NCBI GenBank assembly: GCA_000231825.2
Contig: JH720351.1
Span: forward strand, 434,001 to 498,000
From: Tetrahymena elliotti 4EA
Lineage: Eukaryota > Ciliophora > Oligohymenophorea > Hymenostomatida > Tetrahymenidae
Length of the DNA stretch: 64,000 nucleotides
Reading direction: 5' to 3'
Shown: piece by piece, positions 13,056-25,725 of the stretch
Layout of the letters: each line of letters begins with the position of its first letter
How positions within the stretch are numbered: position 1 is the stretch's first letter
Translations under genes and position numbers: made by a program
The notes under the pieces: model-generated
Databases searched by the model: none
Seen by the model: the letters and a program-made list of their open reading frames with translations, nothing else
What the model was told of the DNA's origin: nothing

Positions 13056-14150
13056 TTGTTATGATTAGCTTAATTATTGTTATTAAAATTGTTACTATTA
13101 GCTTTGTTAGTGTTGCAAGCAAAACTACTAAAGGGTTTAGAATAAGTCACTCTAGTGTCCAGCTTATTCAATTTCCATTTTTATATTATTTATTTCACTC
13201 AATTTTTAAAAAGGTTTTTATTTTTTGTCTTTGTAGTCTATATCCTAAAGATAATATGTATAAGGTTGTGCTTTATTTGATATTTAGCTATCTTAAAATG
13301 TTTGAGCTATTATAATTTGATGTTTTAGTTAAGCTAGTTAATAGAGGATTTGTAGTGGGTTAATAGGCCTCTTGGTTGTAGATATTTATATTCTTGTTCA
13401 AATTATTGAATTATATCGCTTGCTATGTCTTAGCAGTGATGCTTGTTTTTATTTAGTTTGTGTTAAGTAAAAACTAAAGTGCTACTAGATGAGATTCTCC
13501 TTTTAATTGAGTTGAGTATGTTTTTTCAAATTTTAAGAAAAATGAGGTGGTCTAATAGTTGAAAGTAGATCTATTAAGCCTGGGATTATAATTCTCTAGT
13601 TTTAGAAATGTGAATTAAAGCTCTTTGAGGAGTATTATACCAGAGAGTTTGGAGTTATAGTCAAAGGTCTTTGCTTTAAATGAATAGTTTCCTTTGTTTT
13701 TGTTTTTCTTAATCTTTTGATTTAGTTAAGTATTATATTAAAACAAGTTTGAATTAGTATAGGGTATTTAATAGAGGAATGCGATGAAATAGAGATAACT
13801 AAAAGTGCTGTAGATTTTACAGAAAATGAATTAGTATGAACATACAAAACTAATTAATACTGATTATTATTTATTTATTACATATTTTTTTAATAATCAA
13901 AGGAAATACAAACTTCCATAATAATTGAAATATATAATTGATATTTGTATATATTTTCCATATGCACCACGCATCTTTTTTTTTTGTGATTTCAATAAGA
14001 CTGCTAATTTCTTTATTACTCAAAATATCTGTCCCACTCATTATCTATACCACCTTTGAGATGTTAATTTATCAGTCTTGCTATAAAATAATCTAGAATA
14101 AATGTATTTATTTTTTTAAATTCAATTTTCAACCACACACAAAAAAAAAA
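13056..14150. promoter_or_regulatory. Probable long 5' UTR/promoter of the PAS-like gene
   Basis: For about 800 bases upstream of the ATG at 13055 the plus strand stays G+T-rich (minus strand A+C-rich) and clearly less AT-extreme than the desert beyond 13.9 kb. This matches a transcribed 5' leader on the minus strand. A plus-strand open frame from 13061 (about 144 codons in the ciliate code, hydrophobic) and a minus-strand one from ATG 14041 (begins MSGTDILSNKEISSLIEI) both lie here. The latter could be an upstream ORF; neither has a recognised domain. Confidence 0.35.
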
Positions 14151-14159
14151 TTATTTTTA

Positions 14160-14640
14160 TCCAGAAAAGGTAAAAGTATGCAAAAGTTCATGCATCCTCT
14201 TTAAAATAAAAATTTTTAAATTAAAGATAAAGAATAATAAACAAATTAATAAGCTGGCACCTTTCCATTTAGGTTTAAAAAATAATTTAATTTAAGGCCT
14301 AAATCAAAAATTAATAAAAGAAGTTATATTAGTCTTGTTAGCAATAGGCAGAACCAAAATTCACCTAAAACTTACACCGTTAGTGATATTAAAAGTACGC
14401 TTACTTGAATTAATTTTTTAAAAAGGAGTCATTAAATAAATTTTGAATTTTCATAGAAAAAAGTCATTAATCTTTATTTGAAGATAGATAGATTGATTGA
14501 TATATTTATATATATAAGTAATGTATTATTTATGAAAAGGAATAATTACATTAATTTCTTTGAAGTCAAGCAATGTTAAATTACACTTACCTTAGAGAAA
14601 TCAGGATCACAGATATTGATATTTGACTATTTCAGCTTAT
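14160..14640 (-). other. Unresolved, possibly a small spliced gene or RNA
   Basis: Local GC rises and minus-strand splice-like signals appear: a GTAAGT preceded by a short open piece reading INICDPDFSK near 14600, and a GTAAGC...TTTTAG pair near 14410-14355 followed by an open frame VNFGSAYCQQDQYNFFYQ to a TGA near 14190. I could not join these into one protein with a start codon. It may be chance or the remnant of a small gene. Confidence 0.2.
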
Positions 14641-17634
14641 AAATCTTAATTTAAATTTATATTTTTATTAAATTTGATTACTCAGATATTTTTGAATGAT
14701 GAAATATAACTAAATCATATTCTTCTTCTTTCTTTCTTTATTTATCTATTTATTTGTTTGGTGGTAGTAGGGTGAATCAAAGAAATTAATTTGATTTCAT
14801 TTATTAAGAAATTAATAAAATAATAATTTAAATTAATGAATCAATCTTTTTTTGATTATGACAACTTTAATAAATTTATTCTTATACCAATCTGATCACA
14901 TTTAGGATCGATCCCCTCCGAATTTTACAGCTAAAATATAGTCATTTTCATATTAAATTATATGTCTATCTCTCTTATGTATTATTACAAAAAAAACATC
15001 TTAAAATGCATCAAATGAACTCAAATTTTGTAGTTTGACTTATTATGTAAAAGTATTAAAGCCTAACACTACTAACTTATTTTATTATTTTTCAAAATAT
15101 GTCATCATATACCAAACATGACAATTCATTACCTATTCACTGGAAAATTGTTTCTTTTATTCTTTATAATAAGTTCTTACTTTATTCCAAATATTAAAAT
15201 AATCTATATCACCCAAAACAAATAGAAAATCTTACATTAATTTTCTTATGATAATTTAAACTATTTTTTCAAAAAAATCAAATAAAATTTTTATTTTGAA
15301 CAGCTAGTAATCTTTTTTAAAAAATAACATTTTTTTTGAGCACCTTCACTCTCATTCAAGAAATTTGTAAAATAGAAGCAAATTGAAGCTTTTTTCTTTT
15401 ATCAAAATGAATATTTACATTTTTTAAATGAAATAGGAAATCAATTGAAAGTTTACAAAACAAAGTAATCACTAACTAGGTAAAAAAATTCACTAGAATT
15501 TAAAGATATTCTATAAGTCAAAATCAATAAATTTAATCAGTAGCTCTTTGTTCAACTAATGTAAGATTAAGCAAAATTAGTGTTTTAAATGTTTTCTTAT
15601 AAGATTAATTTATATGACTTTTACTTAACAAACAATAAGAAATAATAAAAGACTTGGTTACAAATTTAAATATCAAGAAACCTTAAAAAATGGAAAAAAA
15701 TTCAATGATTTTATTTTTAAAATGCTTTAAAAAAGCTCACCCTTCGGATTAATATTATAGAAAATATGGGAACGATTATAATTTTTTGACATTATAGTTT
15801 TTATAAATATTCATAAGAGTTAAGAGTTTAATCCTTTTATACTGGAATCAATTCAATTTTTTATTACACAAAATATAGAAAAAATATAATAATCTTCTAT
15901 TGGAAACTTTTATTTAAAGTATCTGGTTATTTGCTTGAAAAACAAAAAGCCTAGGAAAACAAAATTCTTTCATAATATATTCTGTAGGCAAGATATCATC
16001 ACATGCCTGAAAACTCAAAATAGAATAATGTGATGGATATAAAGTAATTGAGTGAGACAACATCTCATTTTTAAATTTAATATCATAATTACATTTGTTG
16101 ATTACTATTTATTAGCATTTTTATAGTACTATCGATATTATCAAAATATCAGCTTTTCTTCTCAATAAAATTGTAAAAGCTTTTCTTTAAAAATAACTCT
16201 AACTAAAAACGAAAAGAAAAAAAGAAAAAACTTCTAGTATTTATTAGAATCTTTGCATTAATTAAAATTTTTTTATCCATTTATTTTGATTACTAATCAA
16301 AACACTTCTATTTACTTAATTATGCAATCCTAATTATGTCTAATTCAATTTACCAATTTTAATTTTCTCACATCAAGACTGATTAAGATTCTTTTTTATT
16401 AACCATGAAATAAATCAAAAAACAAATTTTAGTTTTTCAAAACCATAATTTAATTCTTATTTTTACAAAATTCTTTTTAAATATGATATCACACTTCTTA
16501 AATATTCAACTCTAATCTAAGCTTAAATGCCATATAATTAGACTATTCTAACTTATAGGTGCTAATTATGACTTAAATTTCAAACAAAAGCAAAGAATTA
16601 CAAAATTTGAATCCATGTTTATGGGTATCAAGTGATGAGTTTCTTTATGCATCATTTAAAATAAACTTATTTATTTATTAACTGGGTGTAAGAATTTTTA
16701 AAAAGTAAACTCTATATTCGTTTTAAATCTTCAAAATTAAATAGAATCAAATATATTTGGCTTAAAACCCTTTTTCTATAACCCATAATAGACTGAAACT
16801 ATTTTTTCTAACAGAGAATGTTTACTATTTATTGCACGAATGTTTAAAAAATTAAATATTTCATAGGCAGAAAGATAACTAATTAAATAGATTTTTGTAC
16901 TTTTAATCAAATAAATGAACCTTTGAGTATTATCTATAGAAAAAAAATTTATTTCATTTAATGAATTTAATAAATTTCCATAAATATACTACGAATAAGT
17001 ATATTTTAATTACATCATATATCTTGTCAATCTCCTAAATAAAAAGTAAGAAAAAGCACTTTCTCATTAAAATTAATCAAAGATTTGTCTTTCTGTCGTA
17101 TTTTTTATCTAGAGGTATTTTAAAAAACAAAACAAATTTTATTTTTGAGATTTCTTTTGGCTCTATCTTAATCATTTAAAAAAATTATGTTTTGCCAAAA
17201 AAATAATAAAACTATACAATTAAATTTTAAATAAAAAAGTAAAATCTAATAAACCCTTTTTTTCATCATCCTAGTTTCATTCACAGCAAAAACTAAAAAC
17301 AATATTATTGAAAGTATTCATATTTACTTTCTATTTTTTTTCTTTCTTTCTTTCAAAGTGGCAATCTTTAGCAAATTTACTAAAATTTAATCAAAGGCTT
17401 GAAATGAGTAAATCTTTTATAATTTCATTAATTTAAAGAATCTAATTTACTTAAAAATCAAAATTTTTTTCAGATATGTTAATCTATTGTTGGTAGTATT
17501 TTTTATTTGGAAAGAGATAGTCTAATTAATAAATTTTAAAAATCGAAAGATTAATCTCCTCATTTTAGGATTTTTTAAATGACTTCTTTGAGATATTACA
17601 ATCTTTGGTTTTTTGTAAACTATTATCAAATAAA

Positions 17635-17655
17635 AAATAAATAAATAAATAAATA
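17635..17655. repeat. AATA tetranucleotide microsatellite
   Basis: About five tandem AATA/AAAT units within the gene desert. Such tracts are common in A/T-only spacer and carry no evident function. Confidence 0.85.
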
Positions 17656-20340
17656 ATGGAATTTCAAAAGAATTTATTTATGAAATAAATTTTAGTTGGC
17701 ATAATATTCAGGTTTTAATTAACATTTATTACTCTATTAATAAATATTTAAAAAATTTAACATACCTGTATAATTTTTTTTGAGAATTTGCAAGCTTTCT
17801 CAATATAAAAAAAATGAAGAGTTTTATTTATTTTAGAAAGATTTTTTACGAAAAACTCTTTGACTTGAGTTAAAATATAAAAAATTGTTTTAAATTTTGT
17901 TAAAAACTTAGTTATTAAAATAGTTAATAATTTTTTTAGTATTTAGTAATTAAGTTTTTTTAGATAAGTTTGTAAGAGAAAAATTATAAAAGCGTTTCTT
18001 TATTTTTTTTGGTTATTTTGGGTGTAAATATTAAAGAAAAAACATGAATAGAAATTAAAAACCTGGTCAAAAAATATTAATGTAAGATTTCTTTATTATA
18101 TCTCTTTATTGCAGACACTTAGCTCGGTTTATTTATTTACTTACACAAAAAATATTTTCCCAACTTATAAAAATACTCAAATTTATTTAATTACAATTTG
18201 ATTTATTTTGTGTATGAAGTAACACAATAAAGTGAATTAAAACGCAAGAAAATCTTTAGTAATTTATGAACACTATTTAACATGGTACCTCCAATCTAAG
18301 ATTAATCAATAGCAATCTTTAATTTTTAAAGAAAATATTTAAAAAATTCATCTACTTTGAATTAAAACTTTTTGAATTCAATTCATATCTTATTTAAATC
18401 AAATATTATTTTTCTTAAAAATTTGATTTAATCAATATAATTTTTGAATAATCTTTTTCAAACAAATAAAATATAATCATTAAAATTAAATACGATTATT
18501 TTCCATCACAATTAAAATAAATTTATTTTTGGTTTTGAATTTGATTTCAAAATTTTTTTCAAATTTATTTTTGTTGTCTAATTGTTTTAGTCTTTTATTT
18601 TCTAAATCTTTTTTTAATTTTAATAATGCCTTTCTTTTAATTTAATTACTTTTAGCTACTTTTCATCACTAATTTTAATGTAATACTCCTACATCTTTAT
18701 CTTTAAGGTAAAAGAAATTATAAAATAAAAATTTGAAATCAATTCAGAAAAATAGAATCAATTGTATTTTGAAAAAATAAGTCTATTGAAAACTATTAAT
18801 AGAGACAAAAGAATTAATAAATAGATATTCTTTTTTTAAATAAAATCAACATAAGCCACTTCTAATATATTTTTCAAATAATATTTTTAGTAAAAAAGAA
18901 CATTTTATTATTGCAATGGTTTTAAGTTAAAGTAAAAACTGTAAGAATAATAAAAATAGATTTTAAACTAAAAAAATAATCCCAATAAATGGAACATCTT
19001 CAAACTATTTAAATCACTTGAATCAGCTTTAAATAATCTTTTACACTAAGTAAAAAAAATTTATCAAAATATTTGAAAAATCAATGTGAGTATTTTACAT
19101 AATGAAATGTTTTGTTTAAAAATGAATTTATTTGGTAAAGAAAAGGAAACATCTGAAAATCTGATGAAAATTTTGAATTATATAATTGATAGATTGTTAT
19201 AGAAAAATAACAAAATATGAAATTGTAAAAAAGAAAATCAATTAAAATTTAGATAGCAAGGTGTTTAAAAGATGATTGCCAAAAAATAAATCAAAGGTAA
19301 AATTTTTAATTAAGTTTTACTTACACAAAAACTATGAAAAAGGCTATAAAATAGATAAGAAAAAATTTAAAAATCAGGTAAATTACATCATTTACTTGAA
19401 TGAAAAAATACTAATCTAGAAATTCATTCTTAGTAGAACTAACGTAAAAAAATTATTGAATTTGAAATAAAAAATAAAATAAATATTAAATTTGTTATCT
19501 AGAAAAAGTTTTTTAATTGTAAATAGATAAAAGAATAAACTTTGTTTTTCTTAATTACAATTTAAGTCACAAACTTTACATTTATTTCTATTCAGATAAT
19601 AATTGAGATGCGTAACCAATAATTATAAAAATAAATTTTGATTTGACTGATTAAAAACATAAATTATTTCTATCTAAAGTTATCAAAAAGTTAGTAAAAA
19701 AAAAAAATTTTGATAGTATTTTCTATTTTTGGAAAAAACTCAGAAAATTTTACTAGCTAATAATTTTTTTAAATGGGATATTATTAAACTCAATTATATT
19801 TATTATTACTTCCCTATTTTATTAGATAGTTAAGAAGTTTACTTTATCAAAAAACAAATCAATCAATTAAAAAATGAGTTAATTGAACCTTAAAGTAATG
19901 ATATTACTCACTTATTTTTTATGTAACTTACAAATATTTTGAAATCGACTAATTTTAATTGAATTAATACCTGTTTAATGAAGAGGATTTATTAAATTAG
20001 ACTTCTTGAATGAATATTTTTTAGTGGTAAAGCAGATTTTTTAATGATTGATTTGCGTTACAAACATAATATTTAACTTTTTACAATCAAAAACAAAAAT
20101 TTTAGCATTCGATCAATCTATCAATCCAAAGAGAAAGTTTCGTAATTAGAAGTTTTTAGGTTTAAAATTAATAATTGATTTGCTTTATTTAATTTACTTC
20201 TGTAATACTACAAGAATATTTTTTATCGCCAAGTTTTTAAGCTTTGTAATAAATATTTTTATAATTAGAAATCAAATCAGTTTTATTGATCAATAGTCTG
20301 TGCTTGAAAATAGTTTGAATTTGTACTATATATTTATTGA

Positions 20341-20371
20341 TTGATAAATAGATAGATTGATAGATAGATAG
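20341..20371. repeat. GATA/GATT simple repeat
   Basis: Imperfect tandem GATA/GATT units about 100 bases upstream of the VAP-like gene. It lies close enough to fall in its promoter region. Confidence 0.8.
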
Positions 20372-20474
20372 CAAAAAAATTAATAAATAAATGATTTAAT
20401 AAATAAGATCTTAGTATAACTAGCCATTTTTAAATGATAGAGTTAGCTCAATCAGCTCTATTAGCAGCTAGGAA

Positions 20475-22177
20475 ATGGAGTAATCTTATTATTTTACCTT
20501 CAATGATAACCCAGCGATATGCAAATCTTATTAAAATATGCCATTTAGCTAAATATTCTACTTAACATAATAATAATTATGATTTTAACTAAATAGAAAT
20601 TGCATTATTATCAGACCCAAGAGGGAAATAGTTTTTAAGTACATGTCAAATAAAGATATAACAGCTGATTTTGAGATAATCAACCAATCGCACACTAAAA
20701 AATACTTATATCGAGTAAGCTTATATTTGTTTAGATAGATTAGGACTCCCTAGACTAATTTATTTCATAATTATTTAAAATGGCTAATTATAAATTATTA
20801 TTGCTAAATTAATAGATTTTATGCACATCAAGTAAAAGCTACAAAGTGGAACCATATAAAGGGGAAATAAATCCAAACTAGAAAATATAGGTTAAATCTA
20901 TCCTCATTTCTAAAGGAGTAAGCATTATATTATTTTGTTTACTAAAAAAGGGATTTTCTAGCAAACTCAAGCAAAAACTGTATTGTGTATAAAGTCAATA
21001 ATTGAATATGAGAATGAATGAATAAATAGATATTTGAATCCACAACTTTTTTTATATTACTGATTTTGTTTCACTTTAAAATAATTGGTTTTTTAATATA
21101 AATTTAAAGATATGAAATGTGTCATAATTATTGATAATAAGATTGATTGAGTGATTGAATGTAAGCTTTTTTATTAATCTCATATTTTCTTATTTAATTA
21201 GGCTGATATTGAAAAGAGAATGAAAGACCAGTTCAAAGTTGAATACATTTGTTTAGAGGATGATTTCATTGACAAGGTATAAGATATTTTAGCAGATAAT
21301 ATTTATATTAAATTGATTCTTTAACTGTAAATAGAATCTAGCCTGGGATACATTTCCAAAGAGAGAAATAAGACTTTCTATCAGTGTAATGTTTTACAAA
21401 TAATCAGCTAAATCTAATTCTCCAAATAGAAATATGCTAAATGGAGTTGCAACAAATTCTGTCAATGATTACTACTTCAACAAATCTTAAAAGAGTTTTT
21501 ACTCTCCAAATTAGAGCTAGCTGTAAAATAATAACTCTTAAATTAGCTAAAGTAAAGCCATGAATTCTTAGATAAGTCCCAGAAACAATTAGTATTTATC
21601 TAACGCAAATGTGATGAATAACAGCAATGAATTTAATTCAGAGATCAAATATCCAGAGGAATCTAAGTTTACTCGAGATAACTTTGGGTTAGAAACTCAA
21701 TCGAAAACATTAAAACTTACTAATACATATAGCCTTAATTCAAGCGAGTAAAAGAATGAATTTTATTTATTTTTATCATAAAAATCTCAGTTTTTAATTG
21801 ATAAATGACTGACTGTTAATTTGTTAATTAAAACTGCTTGAATCCCAAATTAATTAGATTCTTGAATCATGATTTAATTCTTTATTTATTTACTTTTAGG
21901 AAAGTGTAAATAAATTCAATTATTTTTAAATATTAATTTTAGTAAGCAACAATAAATTGGCTATAATCCTGTTGAGGAAAACATCAAATATTAGTAAAAA
22001 TTCAACTTGCTTAGAAAGCGTTAAGACGAGCAAGTGGAATTAATTAAAAGTTACAAAGAAGATATTAAAAAATTTCATAACGAAATCAGTAAATTGAAAT
22101 TTATCTTCAGAAAAAATGAATCCTCTATCGATAATACCAGTGAATCAAGTAACTATTTTTAATTTTATTTTCTATGA
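20475..22177 (+). CDS. VAP-like MSP-domain protein (VAMP-associated protein family)
   Basis: Six exons by frame: 20475-20479, 20597-20714, 20816-20917, 21202-21276, 21335-21747, 21943-22177, total 315 aa. The first coding exon is only ATGGA; splicing to 20597 yields MENCIIIRPKREIVFKYMSN, a proper MSP strand-A start, whereas the same frame upstream of 20597 meets TGA at 20580. Residues about 1-115 are the MSP fold: DITADFEIINQSHTKKYLYR, then ILCTSSKSYKVEPYKGEINP and NQKIQVKSILISKG, then FKVEYICLED and PKREIRLSISVMFY. VAP proteins on the ER bind FFAT-motif partners at membrane contact sites. About 130-240 is Asn/Ser/Gln-rich, and 250-300 is a coiled coil (QVELIKSYKEDIKKFHNEIS). No C-terminal TM anchor is visible, so ER attachment would need another route. 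The tiny first exon is inference; the MSP core is strong. Confidence 0.88.
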
Positions 22178-23757
22178 GTTTATAAAAATCAAAGTTATTC
22201 CGAATTTTTTTATCCTTTTCTAATAAATTTGGTATTTTTTAACTCTTATTAGATTCTTTTTAATTTCTGCCAATATTCATTTGCACTCAACAGATATGAC
22301 ATTAAAAAAATCAAATAATTTTAGTTTTTTGAGTAAAAATAATTGAGTATTTTTAATCATAATAGTACATGGTTAATACTATACCTTATTCTAGAAGAAA
22401 AAATATTAACTTTTTTTATAAAAAAAACAGAATATAGATTTTTATTGCAACCGTATTAGCTTTCAATTCTAATTTTTGCCTTTTTGATTATTGGTGCTTT
22501 ACTTAAGATCTGAAAAAGATAACTAATGAAATTTTGCTAACATTTTCTCCATAGTGTTTAATAAATTAAAAATATATTAATAAAAATATCAAATACATAT
22601 TAACTCAGCTCCTAAATATTGCTTTTAATTTTTATCTGATCTCAATAGCTAAGTTACCTTAACGCCTTTACAATTAAAAGCTTGAATGAAAAATTATTAA
22701 AATAACCTTATATTAATTATTTACAAATTTCTAATGAACGAATGACTGATTAACTAACACTAAATTTAGACTAATTCTTATATCTTAATCTTTATCTAAA
22801 ATAAATACCAGCCTTCAAAACTATTGAATGAATGAACAAAAGACTACTAAAATATCTTTAACTTCATTAATAATAATATTATTAATATCTTCTCAAATTA
22901 TCAATTTTTTTAATACAAAAATTTTTCTTATTAGTTTCTTACCTTCCAATTTTATAAAAATTTCATGTTTATGTGAGTTTTGTTTGTCACTATTTTCTTT
23001 GATAAACTTAATCTTTTTGATAACTATATCCATCATTATAAAACTCCTCTTAAATTTCATTATAAAAATTACCTTTATCATTTTCTAAAATATTTGATCA
23101 CTAAAATCTTGATTGAGAAAGTGAAATAAATATCTTAAAAACTTAAATTTTAGTTTGTAAATTTTATGTAAAAAAATAATTTTTCGTCATAAGCAATTAT
23201 TAGTTTTTATCATAAAAAATAAAGTAAATATAAAGACATTATATTTGGTTATATTTTTTCTATTTAAATAATTAAATCTATTTTATCTTAAATATATATT
23301 TACTCTTTCAACTCTAATTGAGTCCATTAATAAATAATTTTTTTGATTTTTAATTTTTGAAAATCTTTTTAAAAAAATATTTATTTTACATATGATAATT
23401 TTTAAATAATATTCAAGTAAAATAATATCTCTGTTTTTCTTCTTATTAATAATTAATTTCTTTTAATGACTAAGATAATATTTAAAATTACTTTATTTCA
23501 TATTAGAATAAAGTATTAATTATTTATCTAGTATCAATTAAGCCAAATATTACTTTTAAAGAAAAGTAGATAATTTTTATCTGATTAGTAAAGATTAACT
23601 ATTTGAGATTGAATATTTAATATTTGTATTCTCAATGTTTTTATAAGATAAATAACAAAATAGTTTTAAAATTGAATTTAAAGATAATTAAAATATTTAT
23701 TATATATTTCAATAAATTGGATTAACATAAAAAGTTTTTTTTAAATTAGTGTTTAAA
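22178..23757. other. Convergent spacer, no gene seen
   Basis: It lies between the 3' ends of the VAP-like gene (plus) and the YciI-like gene (minus). A plus open stretch at 22828-23088 is purely hydrophobic Ile/Leu/Phe/Ser with an overlapping minus-strand counterpart, and codes for nothing recognisable. The remainder is A/T runs. Confidence 0.55.
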
Positions 23758-24470
23758 TCAGTTGTATTTAGCTTGGGTTGTTATTTCTTTTTGATCTGAT
23801 CTTTTAGGGATTTCTACTTCTGTAATTGAATAAGATTGTACTAATCCATTAATGTAGTAAGGGTCCTATATTAAAAAATAAAGTTTATTTAAATCTAATT
23901 AATTTAATTTCTAAGTTTATAAATTCTACATTTAATTCAAATGTATCTTTTTAATTATCTTTGATTTTGTAAAAAAGAAAGGTAGAAATTTTTCTTTGAT
24001 TTTCTAATTATCAAAAATTTAAGAAATCATTTTTCAATTTAAGTAATTACGCTTTTTATAAAATCGAAAGGAAGCCTCTCATCATTGGCATAAAACAAAT
24101 AGAAGGCAGATTCATTATTAACTGAATTACCACCAAATAAAATATTTCCTTTTTCTTCAAGATCTCTCACTTTTTCAATATGGCTTGATTCTTAAGCAAC
24201 TAATATATTTTGAATAAAACTAAATGTTATTGAGAGATTTAGCTAATTATAATATTAAAAGCTTTTTAAAGATAAATTCTATATTCCATCTATTATATTT
24301 ATCTCTCAAATAATTATTTTACCTCTTTTATATCCAAAATCTTCTACTAAATTGTACTTTACCATGAAGAATCTAGAATACTAATCAGGTATATATGAGA
24401 AATTTTTAAAGGAAGCGAAATTTAATTTTGAAGAAGCTTTTAATATAGTTTATGTAAGAGATGAAATCAT
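23758..24470 (-). CDS. YciI-family (YCII domain) protein, probably mitochondrial
   Basis: Three exons, 24470-24323, 24199-24051 and 23865-23758, encode 134 aa. Residues 1-32 (MISSLTQTILKASSKLNFAS...) lack acidic residues and are rich in Ser/Lys, like a mitochondrial presequence. The rest is a full YCII domain: FFMVKYNLVEDFGYKR (strand 1), HIEKVRDLEEKGNILFGG (helix and turn), AFYLFYANDERLPFDFIK, and the family-typical ending DPYYINGLVQSYSITEVEIP. YCII proteins are small dimeric ferredoxin-fold proteins with a proposed His/Asp-type active site; the reaction is unknown for most members. The gene is of bacterial type overall but carries two introns, so any transfer is old. Boundaries agree in phase (148+149+108 bases). 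Confidence 0.87.
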
Positions 24471-25725
24471 TTTATCTATCTATTTAGAATTCCTAGAATA
24501 TTGTAGAATTTAACTTTAAATAATTGCCTAAGTTAGACTAAATGAATTGTATAATTATAAAAAATAAATATTTGTATTTCAGTGATTTTTGTTAATTAAA
24601 AAATTATCTAATTAAGATGAGTATAATTTCAACTATTTCTAAGATCATTTAGTTTATTTTAAAAATTTTTTACATATTTTGAGTATTGAATAGTATATAA
24701 TATTTTTATCTTGTAATTCGAATGAATCATATTTTTATGCAAAAATATTTTATTGCATTTTTTTAGACCAAAAAAGTATTCCTCTAAAATAAGGGTCAAT
24801 AATTTATTTTGGATTATTTTCAACAAAATAATTTTATAGATATAATTAATTCACTTAGAAATTAGAAAGTAAACATCAATTTGTCATATTATTTAATTAA
24901 AATTATTGTTTGAATTTTAAATTAACAAGTAAAAAAGAATTATTTTGTTAAAATCGATAAAATAAAAAAATATCTATAATAATTCAAAATAAAATCAAAT
25001 TATTTTTTGAAATAGATTTATGTATTTTAAATGTTGTTGTTTTTAAGGTAAATTCATAGATTAAAATTTTAGTCGATTTAAATTTATCAAATTTTTTAGT
25101 TCAAAATAACCTAATGACTTCAAGCTTTAAATTAAAAGATTATTTTTTATAACTTAGTTAGTATTTCTAATAAATTATTTACATGACTGAAAAAGAAACT
25201 TAGTAACCATTAAATATCATACAACTCGAAACATTTAAATGTTCAAAGGAAATAATCCTATATTAAACTAAAATTTAATTTAAAAAAAATAAGAGAAATT
25301 AATTCAATAAATGAATCAAGAAAAAAATTTAACCCTTAAAAACAAAAATGTTTTGAAAGAATATAGAAATCAATAAATGAATTTATTTTTTTATTTGTTA
25401 TTTTGACAATTTTTAAAAAGGGTAATCATCATAACTAATTCTTAAATTAAAATCAAATTAATTGTTAAATGAAGACAAAGAAACATTTTTTACTTAGATA
25501 TTTTTTTAGATGCAAAAAATATGAATATTAATTTTAAATGAATTTGCATAAAAATATAAATCTAAATATTTAATATATTTTATTTAATCTTTTTGGTTAT
25601 AGATTGTTTAGTATCTACTTTAAATATTATTATGAAGGTTTTTGGGTTAATTAAGACTGAGAGAATAGTTAGTAAGTTATTTGAATATATATTGTCTACT
25701 TTAGTAGTTTTTGTTGATTTAATTT
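24471..25725. other. Spacer, no gene seen
   Basis: It lies between two minus-strand genes, holding the YciI-like promoter and the CWC25 3' UTR. AT-rich throughout, with many TGA on both strands and no motif recognised. Confidence 0.6.

Larger units (their letters stand above)
14641..20474. other. Gene desert, extreme AT
   Basis: About 5.8 kb with no frame supporting a protein on either strand in the ciliate code, no transposase or polymerase motif, and no tRNA or rRNA. It contains only short simple repeats (AATA tract near 17635-17655, GATA/GATT tract near 20341-20371). The sequence consists mainly of A/T runs with dispersed TGA. Confidence 0.6.

Noticed and set aside
13061..13492. Plus-strand hydrophobic frame of about 144 codons starting 6 bases from the PAS-like gene ATG
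   Set aside because: Better explained as the A+C-rich 5' leader of the minus-strand gene read backwards; no family features.
14905..14930. GGATCGATCC resembling a tRNA T-arm
   Set aside because: Self-palindromic short motif without the rest of a cloverleaf on either strand.
20451..20470. tRNA-like AGTTAGCTCAATC box
   Set aside because: No acceptor stem, anticodon arm or T-arm with GGTTCGA context nearby; lies in the leader of the VAP-like gene.
22828..23088. 86-codon hydrophobic plus-strand frame with antisense partner
   Set aside because: Ile/Leu/Phe/Ser-only composition and an equally open antisense frame indicate chance.
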